A program made the translations under genes and the position numbers. From Ancylobacter amanitiformis (GTDB taxonomy: Bacteria > Pseudomonadota > Alphaproteobacteria > Rhizobiales > Xanthobacteraceae): 64,000 nucleotides of DNA. The DNA lies in NCBI RefSeq assembly GCF_030814815.1, contig NZ_JAUSVR010000011.1, positions 62,001 through 126,000 of the forward strand, in the 5' to 3' direction. Of the stretch, positions 57,576 to 64,000 are shown piece by piece (position 1 is the first letter of the stretch; every line of letters starts with the position of its first letter). Under the pieces are notes generated by a model, which searched no databases, was not told the DNA's origin, and saw only the letters and a list, made by a program, of their open reading frames with translations.

Positions 57576-58613
57576 ATGACCGAAACCAGCTGGCTCGATA
57601 CGCTCATTCAGGTCCTCATCATCCTTGCCCAGAGCCTCGGGCTGCTGGTCGGGCTGCTGATCGTCATCGCCTATGTACTGCTGGCCGACCGCAAGGTCTG
57701 GGCGGCGGTGCAGCTGCGCCGCGGCCCCAACGTGGTGGGCCCGTTCGGCCTGCTGCAATCCTTCGCCGACCTGCTCAAGTTCGTGCTGAAGGAGCCGGTC
57801 ATTCCGGACGGCTCGAACAAGGGCCTGTTCATCCTGGCGCCTTTCCTCACCTGCCTTCTGGCGCTCTCCGCCTGGGCGGTGGTGCCGCTCGACGCGGGCT
57901 GGGTGATCGCCGACATCAATGTCGGCGTGCTCTACATCTTCGCCATCTCGTCGCTCGGCATCTACGGCGTCATCATGGCCGGCTGGGCGTCCAACTCGAA
58001 ATACCCGTTCCTGTCGGCGCTGCGCGCGGCGGCGCAGATGGTGTCCTACGAAGTCTCCATCGGCTTCGTCATCGTCACCGTGCTGATGTGCGCCGGCTCG
58101 CTGAACCTCTCCGCCATCGTCGAGGCGCAGGACAGCCAGTGGGGCATGCTCGGCTGGTACTGGCTGCCGCTCTTCCCGATGTTCGTGATCTTCTTCATCT
58201 CGGCGCTGGCCGAGACGAACCGCCCGCCCTTCGATCTGGGCGAAGCGGAATCCGAGCTGGTGGCCGGCTTCATGGTGGAATACGGCTCCACCCCGTATCT
58301 GCTGTTCATGCTCGGCGAATACGTGGCGATCATGACCATGTGCGCGCTGACCGCCATCATGTTCATGGGCGGCTGGCTGTCGCCGATCCCCTTCGCGCCC
58401 TTCACCTGGGTGCCCGGCATCATCTGGTTCCTGCTCAAGGTCCTTTTGGTGTTCTTCATGTTCGCCATGGCGAAGGCGATCGTTCCGCGCTACCGCTACG
58501 ACCAGCTGATGCGGCTGGGCTGGAAGGTGTTCCTGCCGATCTCGCTGTTCATGGTCGTGCTGGTGGCGAGCGTGCTGCACTTCACCGGGCTGGCGCCGGG
58601 GGCGGGGGGCTGA
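57576..58613 (+). CDS. nuoH: NADH-quinone oxidoreductase subunit H
   Basis: Membrane subunit of 345 aa, about eight helices, which joins the peripheral arm to the membrane arm at the quinone entrance. Signature segments are [41 protein letters not shown] and [20 protein letters not shown]. One base separates it from the following small gene. Confidence 0.97.
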   Translation: MTETSWLDTLIQVLIILAQSLGLLVGLLIVIAYVLLADRKVWAAVQLRRGPNVVGPFGLLQSFADLLKFVLKEPVIPDGSNKGLFILAPFLTCLLALSAWAVVPLDAGWVIADINVGVLYIFAISSLGIYGVIMAGWASNSKYPFLSALRAAAQMVSYEVSIGFVIVTVLMCAGSLNLSAIVEAQDSQWGMLGWYWLPLFPMFVIFFISALAETNRPPFDLGEAESELVAGFMVEYGSTPYLLFMLGEYVAIMTMCALTAIMFMGGWLSPIPFAPFTWVPGIIWFLLKVLLVFFMFAMAKAIVPRYRYDQLMRLGWKVFLPISLFMVVLVASVLHFTGLAPGAGG

Positions 58614-58614
58614 C

Positions 58615-58878
58615 ATGGGCGATGGCGCTCTCACCGGCCTGTTCGAGGTCTCCGCCATCGCCTGGACCGGCGCTCTGTTCGGTCTGGTGATCGGCGCCCT
58701 CGAATGGTTGTTCCTGCCGCGGCTGATGGAGACATCGATCCGCGGCTCCCGCGAGGCCCGCAAGCTGAACCGCGATCAGCTCGAGGGCGTGATTTCCTGG
58801 TGGAAGACGACGATCCGCGTCTTCGCCGTCTCGATGCCGCTGCTGGGCTTTGGGCTCGCCGCGGCCATGGCCGATTGA
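58615..58878 (+). CDS. Small two-helix membrane protein inside the nuo operon
   Basis: 87-aa protein between nuoH and nuoI. It has two hydrophobic stretches, residues ~12-33 ([20 protein letters not shown]) and ~67-85 ([19 protein letters not shown]). They are joined by a charged loop with [19 protein letters not shown]. It starts one base after the nuoH stop and ends 10 bp before nuoI, so it is clearly part of the operon. I do not recognise a family, and it is not one of the 14 core subunits. It may be an accessory subunit or assembly factor of complex I; that is inference from position. Confidence 0.8.
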   Translation: MGDGALTGLFEVSAIAWTGALFGLVIGALEWLFLPRLMETSIRGSREARKLNRDQLEGVISWWKTTIRVFAVSMPLLGFGLAAAMAD

Positions 58879-58888
58879 GGAGAGCGTC

Positions 58889-59377
58889 ATGAGATTGGAC
58901 CTGGCCGCCCGCCAGCTGCTGCTCACCGAGTTCGTCTCGGCGTTCTTCCTGGCGATGCGTTATTTCTTCAAGCCGAAGGCGACGCTGAACTACCCGTTCG
59001 AGAAGGGACCGGTCAGCCCTCGCTTCCGTGGCGAGCATGCGCTGCGCCGCTATCCGAACGGGGAAGAGCGCTGCATCGCCTGCAAGCTGTGCGAGGCGAT
59101 CTGCCCGGCGCAGGCCATCACCATCGAGGCCGGCCCGCGCCGCAATGACGGCACGCGCCGCACCACCCGTTACGACATCGACATGGTGAAGTGCATCTAT
59201 TGCGGCTTCTGTCAGGAAGCCTGCCCGGTCGATGCCATCGTCGAGGGACCGAACTTCGAGTTCGCCACCGAGACGCGCGAGGAACTCTACTACGACAAGG
59301 CCAAGCTGCTCGCGAACGGCGATCGTTGGGAGCGCGAGATGGCGCGCAACATCGGGCTGGACGCGCCTTACCGCTGA
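58889..59377 (+). CDS. nuoI: NADH-quinone oxidoreductase subunit I
   Basis: 23-kDa-type ferredoxin subunit of 162 aa with two 4Fe-4S clusters (N6a and N6b). The motifs are [12 protein letters not shown] and [16 protein letters not shown] precedes ATG 58889. It is followed by the largest gap in the operon (133 bp). Confidence 0.97.
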   Translation: MRLDLAARQLLLTEFVSAFFLAMRYFFKPKATLNYPFEKGPVSPRFRGEHALRRYPNGEERCIACKLCEAICPAQAITIEAGPRRNDGTRRTTRYDIDMVKCIYCGFCQEACPVDAIVEGPNFEFATETREELYYDKAKLLANGDRWEREMARNIGLDAPYR

Positions 59378-59510
59378 GCGTGCGCGCTACGAATGACTGG
59401 ATGACGGACGTGAACACCTTAACGATACAAGCCGCAAAGGCCCCGGACGCCGCGTTGGCGGGGATGTCGTGCGCGGGGACCACTGCGAGGATCACTTGGG
59501 GGTGTCGGGC

Positions 59511-60119
59511 ATGAGCCTCGCCGCGCTGTTCTTCTATCTCTTCGCCGGGGTGGCTGTCGCCTCGGCCTTCATGGTCATCGCGTCGCGGAACCCCGTGCAC
59601 TCGGTGCTGTTCCTCATCCTCACCTTCGTCAACGCCTCGGGCCTCTTCATCCTGATCGGCGCCGAATATCTCGCGATGCTGCTGGTTGTCGTCTATGTCG
59701 GCGCGGTCGCGGTGCTGTTCCTGTTCGTGGTGATGATGCTTGACGTCGATTTCGTCGAGCTGCGCCAGGGCTTCCTGCAATATCTGCCGGTCGGCGCGCT
59801 GGTCGGCCTGGTCTTTCTCGCCGAACTGGTGCTGGTGCTGGGCTCCTGGACCTTCGGTACCGGCGTCACCGGAGCGGTCGCGTCGACGGCGGCGCCCGGC
59901 GTGTCCAACGCCGTGCAGATTGGCCGCGTGCTCTACACCGATTACATCTACTTCTTCCAGGCGGCCGGCTTCATTCTGCTGGTCGCCATGATCGGCGCCA
60001 TCGTGCTGACCCTCCGCCATAAGGAGAATGTCAAGCGCCAGAGCATCCCGGTCCAGAATGCGCGTAGCAAGGCGACGGCGATCGACGTCGTCAAGGTGCC
60101 TTCCGGCAAGGGGCTGTGA
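59511..60119 (+). CDS. nuoJ: NADH-quinone oxidoreductase subunit J
   Basis: Membrane subunit of 202 aa with five helices. Recognised by RNPVHSVLFLILTFVNASGL and IGAEYLAMLLVVVYVGAVAV, the third helix that carries the pi-bulge in known structures. ATG 59511 gives the usual N-terminus; the frame is open back to 59469. Confidence 0.96.
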   Translation: MSLAALFFYLFAGVAVASAFMVIASRNPVHSVLFLILTFVNASGLFILIGAEYLAMLLVVVYVGAVAVLFLFVVMMLDVDFVELRQGFLQYLPVGALVGLVFLAELVLVLGSWTFGTGVTGAVASTAAPGVSNAVQIGRVLYTDYIYFFQAAGFILLVAMIGAIVLTLRHKENVKRQSIPVQNARSKATAIDVVKVPSGKGL

Positions 60120-60122
60120 GCG

Positions 60123-60431
60123 ATGGCGATCGGACTTCCCCACTATCTCACCGTCGCGGCGATCCTGTTCACGCTGGGCACGCTCGGCATCTTCCTTAAC
60201 CGGAAGAACGTGATCGTCATCCTGATGTCGGTCGAGCTGATCCTGCTGGCGGTGAACATCAACTTCGTCGCCTTCTCGGTGTTCCTCGGCAACATTACCG
60301 GCCAGATCTTCGCGCTGTTCGTGCTGACGGTGGCCGCCGCCGAGGCCGCGATCGGCCTTGCCATCCTCGTGGTGTTCTACCGCAACCGCGGTTCGATCGC
60401 TGTCGAGGACATCAACGCGATGAAGGGCTGA
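60123..60431 (+). CDS. nuoK: NADH-quinone oxidoreductase subunit K
   Basis: Three-helix membrane subunit of 102 aa, homologous to MrpC. It has the conserved glutamates in [16 protein letters not shown] and [20 protein letters not shown], which form part of the proton path. Three bases separate it from nuoJ. Confidence 0.97.
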   Translation: MAIGLPHYLTVAAILFTLGTLGIFLNRKNVIVILMSVELILLAVNINFVAFSVFLGNITGQIFALFVLTVAAAEAAIGLAILVVFYRNRGSIAVEDINAMKG

Positions 60432-60441
60432 GGGAGCCAGC

Positions 60442-62370
60442 ATGTACTACGCGATCGTCTTCCTCCCTCTCGTCGGCTTCCTCATCGCCGGCCTGTTCGG
60501 CCGCATGATCGGCCCGCGCGCCTCCGAGCTGGTAACGACCGGCCTGCTCTTCGTCGCCGCCTTCTTCGCCTGGATCGTGTTTTTCCAGACGGCGTTCGGC
60601 GGGCATGACGGCACGGTCGAACTCTTCACCTGGTTCGCCTCGGGCGGGCTCGACGTGAAATGGGCCATCCGCGTCGACACGCTGACCGCGGTGATGCTGA
60701 TCCTCGTCACCACCGTTTCCTCGCTCGTGCACCTCTACTCCATGGGGTACATGCACGAGGACCCGAGCCGGCCGCGCTTCTTCGCCTATCTCTCGCTGTT
60801 CACCTTCGCCATGCTCACGCTGGTGACGAGCGACAACCTGGTCCAGCTGTTCTTCGGCTGGGAAGGTGTGGGCCTTGCCTCCTACCTGCTGATCGGCTTC
60901 TGGTACGACAAGCCCTCGGCCTGCGCGGCGGCGATGAAGGCGTTCATCGTCAACCGCGTCGGCGATTTCGGCTTCGCGCTCGGCATCTTCGCGGTCTACA
61001 TGATGACCGGCTCGGTCTCCTTCGAGCAGGTCTTCGCCTCGGCGCCGGCGCTGATGGACAAGAACATCCTGTTCCTCGGCCATGAGTGGCACGCGCCGAC
61101 CATCATCTGCCTGCTGCTGTTCATCGGCGCCATGGGCAAGTCGGCGCAGCTCGGCCTGCACACCTGGCTGCCGGATGCGATGGAAGGCCCGACCCCGGTC
61201 TCCGCGCTCATCCACGCCGCCACCATGGTGACGGCCGGCGTGTTCATGGTGGCGCGGCTCTCCCCGCTATTCGAACTGTCGCCGACCGCTCTCAACGTGG
61301 TGATGTTCGTCGGTGCCTCCACCGCCTTCTTCGCGGCGACGATCGGTTGCGTGCAGAACGACATCAAGCGCGTGATCGCCTATTCCACCTGCTCGCAGCT
61401 CGGCTACATGTTCGTCGCGCTCGGCACCGGGGCCTATTCGGTGGGCGTGTTCCACCTGCTCACCCACGGCTTCTTCAAGGCGCTGCTGTTCCTTGCCGCC
61501 GGCTCGGTCATTCATGCGATGCACCACGAGCAGGACATGCGGCACATGGGCGGCCTGTGGCGGAAAATCCCGTTCACCTATGCCACGATGATGATCGGCG
61601 GCCTCGCGCTGACCGGCTTCCCCTTCACGGCGGGCTATTTCTCGAAGGACGCCATCATCGAGACGGCCTTCGTCAGCCACAGCCCGTTCTCGACCTATGC
61701 CTGGACGCTGACGGTGGCGGCGGCGGCGCTGACCTCGTTCTATACGTGGCGGCAGATGTTCATGACCTTCCATGGGCATCCGCATGACCACCATCATTAC
61801 GAGCACGCCCATGAATCCCCGCTCACCATGCTGATTGCGCTCGGTGTGCTGTCGGTCGGCGCGATCTTCGCGGGCATGATCCTCTACCCCTACTTCGTCG
61901 GCCACGATGTGGATCACTTCTTCCGGGAAGCCATCTTCATGGGCCCCGAGAATAAGATCTTGGAGGAGATCCACCACATTCCCGGCTGGGCGAAATGGGC
62001 GCCCACGGTGATGATGGCGATGGGCTTCGCGATCGCCTACTGGATGTATGTGGTCAACCCGGCGATCCCGAAGGGCCTCGCCAAGCGCAATGACGGGCTC
62101 TACCGGTTCCTGCTCAACAAATGGTACTTCGACGAATTGTACGACTTCCTGTTCGTGCGGCCGACGAAGTGGGTGGGCACCTTCCTGTGGAAACAGGGCG
62201 ACGTGCGCGTGATTGACGGCTACGGCCCGAATGGCGTCTCCGCCCGCGTGGTCGACGTCACCAACCGCGTGGTGCGGCTGCAGTCCGGCTATCTCTATCA
62301 CTATGCGTTCGTGATGCTGGTGGGCGTCGCGGCCCTCATCACCTGGTTCATGTTCGGGGGCGCGCACTGA
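60442..62370 (+). CDS. nuoL: NADH-quinone oxidoreductase subunit L
   Basis: Antiporter-like proton-pumping subunit of 642 aa with the long lateral helix at its C-terminus. Signature stretches are [40 protein letters not shown] and [19 protein letters not shown], with the conserved lysines and glutamate of the family. A His-rich cytoplasmic loop ([15 protein letters not shown]) is visible near residue 452. It overlaps nuoM by one base. Confidence 0.97.
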   Translation: MYYAIVFLPLVGFLIAGLFGRMIGPRASELVTTGLLFVAAFFAWIVFFQTAFGGHDGTVELFTWFASGGLDVKWAIRVDTLTAVMLILVTTVSSLVHLYSMGYMHEDPSRPRFFAYLSLFTFAMLTLVTSDNLVQLFFGWEGVGLASYLLIGFWYDKPSACAAAMKAFIVNRVGDFGFALGIFAVYMMTGSVSFEQVFASAPALMDKNILFLGHEWHAPTIICLLLFIGAMGKSAQLGLHTWLPDAMEGPTPVSALIHAATMVTAGVFMVARLSPLFELSPTALNVVMFVGASTAFFAATIGCVQNDIKRVIAYSTCSQLGYMFVALGTGAYSVGVFHLLTHGFFKALLFLAAGSVIHAMHHEQDMRHMGGLWRKIPFTYATMMIGGLALTGFPFTAGYFSKDAIIETAFVSHSPFSTYAWTLTVAAAALTSFYTWRQMFMTFHGHPHDHHHYEHAHESPLTMLIALGVLSVGAIFAGMILYPYFVGHDVDHFFREAIFMGPENKILEEIHHIPGWAKWAPTVMMAMGFAIAYWMYVVNPAIPKGLAKRNDGLYRFLLNKWYFDELYDFLFVRPTKWVGTFLWKQGDVRVIDGYGPNGVSARVVDVTNRVVRLQSGYLYHYAFVMLVGVAALITWFMFGGAH

Positions 62371-63884
62371 TGTACGACTGGCCCATTCTCTCCGTCGTCA
62401 CCTTCCTGCCACTGGTCGGCGCGCTGCTCATCGTCCTGATGATCCGGGGCGACGACGAGGTGGCCAAGCGCAATGCCCGCTGGGTCGCCCTGTGGGCGAC
62501 GCTCGTCACCTTCGTCATCTCGCTGCTGCTGCTGGCGGGCTTCGATTCGACCAGCCATGAGTTCCAGTTCGTCGAGCACAAGGCCTGGCTCGGCGAGATC
62601 GCGGCCTACCGCATGGGCGTGGACGGCATCTCGCTGCCCTTCCTCTTGCTCACCACGCTCCTGATGCCGATGTGCATCCTGGCGAGCTGGGAATCGATCC
62701 AGGTCCGCGTCAAGGAGTACATGATCTGCTTCCTGGTGCTCGAGACGCTGATGATCGGCACCTTCGCGTCGCTGGACCTGCTGCAGTTCTACATCTTCTT
62801 CGAAGGCGGCCTGATCCCGATGTTCATCATCATCGGTGTCTGGGGCGGCAAGCGGCGTATCTACGCCACGTTCAAGTTCTTCCTCTACACGCTGGCCGGC
62901 TCGGTGCTCATGATGCTCGCCATCATGGCCATGTACTGGCAGGCGGGCAGCACCGACATCGCGGCGCTGCTGAAGTTCAACTTCCCCCCGGGCATGCAGA
63001 CCTGGCTATGGCTCGCCTTCTTCGCCTCCTTCGCGGTGAAGATGCCGATGTGGCCGGTGCACACCTGGCTGCCGGACGCGCATGTCGAGGCGCCCACCGC
63101 GGGCTCGGTCATCCTGGCGGGCATCATGCTGAAGATGGGCGGCTATGGGCTGTTGCGCTTCAGCGTGCCGATGTTCCCTGACGCCTCGGCCTATTTCGCC
63201 CCCTTCGTCTTCACGCTCTCGGTCATCGCCATCGTCTACACCTCGCTGGTCGCGCTGGTGCAGGAGGACATCAAGAAGCTCATCGCCTATTCCTCCGTCG
63301 CCCACATGGGCTACGTGACGATGGGCATCTTCACGCTGACCCAGGAAGGCATCCAGGGCGCCGTGTTCCAGATGGTGAGCCACGGCTTTGTGTCGGGCGC
63401 GCTGTTCCTGTGCGTCGGCGTCATCTACGACCGGATGCACACCCGCGACATCGCCGCCTATGGCGGGCTGGTGCACCGCATGCCGGTCTACGCCACGCTG
63501 CTCATGGTCTTCACCATGGCCAATGTCGGCCTGCCCGGCACGTCGGGCTTCATCGGCGAATTCCTCACGCTGCTGGCCGCCTTCGGGCGCAACAGCTGGG
63601 TGGCCTTCTTCGCCACCACCGGCGTCATCCTCTCCGCCGCCTATGCGCTCTGGCTCTATCGCCGCGTGGTGTTCGGGCCGCTGGAGAAGGAAAGCCTCAA
63701 GACCATTCTCGACGTGAGCCCGCGCGAGATGGCCTCGCTCGTGCCGCTGCTGTTCTTCACCATCCTGTTCGGCGTCTGGCCGCAGCCCATTCTCGACGCC
63801 TGCAACGCCGCGGTGAACGCGATCGTGGCCCGCGCGGATGTGGCGGCCGGTGCCATCAAGGCGGCGAGCCTGGTGCTGCCGTGA
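62370..63884 (+). CDS. nuoM: NADH-quinone oxidoreductase subunit M
   Basis: Antiporter-like proton-pumping subunit of 504 aa with about 14 helices. Recognised by [40 protein letters not shown] and [16 protein letters not shown]. Its start overlaps the nuoL stop (TGATG). Confidence 0.97.
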   Translation: MYDWPILSVVTFLPLVGALLIVLMIRGDDEVAKRNARWVALWATLVTFVISLLLLAGFDSTSHEFQFVEHKAWLGEIAAYRMGVDGISLPFLLLTTLLMPMCILASWESIQVRVKEYMICFLVLETLMIGTFASLDLLQFYIFFEGGLIPMFIIIGVWGGKRRIYATFKFFLYTLAGSVLMMLAIMAMYWQAGSTDIAALLKFNFPPGMQTWLWLAFFASFAVKMPMWPVHTWLPDAHVEAPTAGSVILAGIMLKMGGYGLLRFSVPMFPDASAYFAPFVFTLSVIAIVYTSLVALVQEDIKKLIAYSSVAHMGYVTMGIFTLTQEGIQGAVFQMVSHGFVSGALFLCVGVIYDRMHTRDIAAYGGLVHRMPVYATLLMVFTMANVGLPGTSGFIGEFLTLLAAFGRNSWVAFFATTGVILSAAYALWLYRRVVFGPLEKESLKTILDVSPREMASLVPLLFFTILFGVWPQPILDACNAAVNAIVARADVAAGAIKAASLVLP

Positions 63885-63915
63885 ACCTGTACATGATCCT
63901 CGCGGAGCCTCGCTC

Positions 63916-64000
63916 ATGACGTTTACCCTCTCGGCGCTCGGCCCCGCGCTGCCTGAATTGCTGCTGGCCGTTTCCGCCATCGCGCTCATCCTGTTCGGCG
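63916..64000 (+). CDS. nuoN: NADH-quinone oxidoreductase subunit N, 5' part only
   Basis: The first 28 codons are present before the window ends. MTFTLSALGPALPELLLAV and the continuing hydrophobic run are typical of the NuoN start. It is the last core subunit gene of the operon, 31 bp after nuoM. Confidence 0.85.
   Translation, partial: MTFTLSALGPALPELLLAVSAIALILFG

Overview
The window is a stretch of high-G+C chromosome from an alphaproteobacterium. Hyphomicrobiales is most likely, with an Ancylobacter/Starkeya/Xanthobacter-type genome as the best guess. The reasons are the gene orders pcm-tolC-popZ-valS, scpA-scpB-tatA-tatB-tatC-serS-surE-pcm-nlpD, yajC-secD-secF and a full nuoA-N operon, together with a PopZ homologue and an ExoR-like Sel1 protein. 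No prophage, insertion sequence, CRISPR array or plasmid function was seen. This is mainly core genome; the unusual features lie inside or between core genes.

Layout. 0.2-2.4 kb: tRNA-Asn, an MsbA-type ABC exporter and tRNA-Cys, all on the minus strand. 2.9-9.5 kb: pcm-like methyltransferase, TolC, PopZ and ValRS. 9.6-16.9 kb: MgtC-like membrane protein, a small coiled-coil protein, IlvD overlapping an ExoR-like protein, then XthA, an MTA/SAH nucleosidase and an A-type Fe-S protein on the minus strand, and a dGTPase-like protein. 17-28.8 kb: ArgRS, a SPOR-domain cell-envelope protein, NagZ, ScpAB, a lone FbpC-like ATPase, TatABC and SerRS. 28.9-37.3 kb: SurE, Pcm, an NlpD-like LysM/LytM protein, a DUF815 ATPase (minus), YajC-SecD-SecF, then homologues of the mitochondrial complex I assembly factors NDUFAF3 and NDUFAF6. 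37.3-41.4 kb (minus): VanZ-like protein, KdsA, KdsD and ManC, which make Kdo and mannose precursors for lipopolysaccharide or capsule. 41.6-49.7 kb: AI-2E family transporter, tRNA-Asp, an EnvZ/OmpR-type two-component pair (minus), a secreted Spy/CpxP-like protein and MacA-MacB. 50.1 kb to the end: NADH:quinone oxidoreductase (complex I), nuoA to nuoN, with nuoN cut by the window edge.

The strongest oddity is in seryl-tRNA synthetase. About 90 codons of roughly 50% G+C (27910-28179) sit in frame in the catalytic domain where the family normally has a short loop, in a gene that is otherwise typically GC-rich. A second patch of similar composition forms the last ~45 codons of argS, but there the protein is normal. 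The nuo operon also carries two extra small genes: a pentapeptide-repeat protein between nuoF and nuoG, and a small two-helix membrane protein between nuoH and nuoI. Other points are an 18-bp inverted repeat just upstream of macA, a 7-bp dyad in front of the Fe-S carrier gene, and 12-16 bp tandem repeats in several intergenic spacers.

Working together, the window covers envelope building and surveillance (Tat, Sec, LPS precursors, NagZ, NlpD, SPOR, TolC, MacAB, two-component system), chromosome organisation (PopZ, ScpAB), translation (three aminoacyl-tRNA synthetases, three tRNAs), protein repair (two Pcm proteins) and respiration (complex I with candidate accessory factors).
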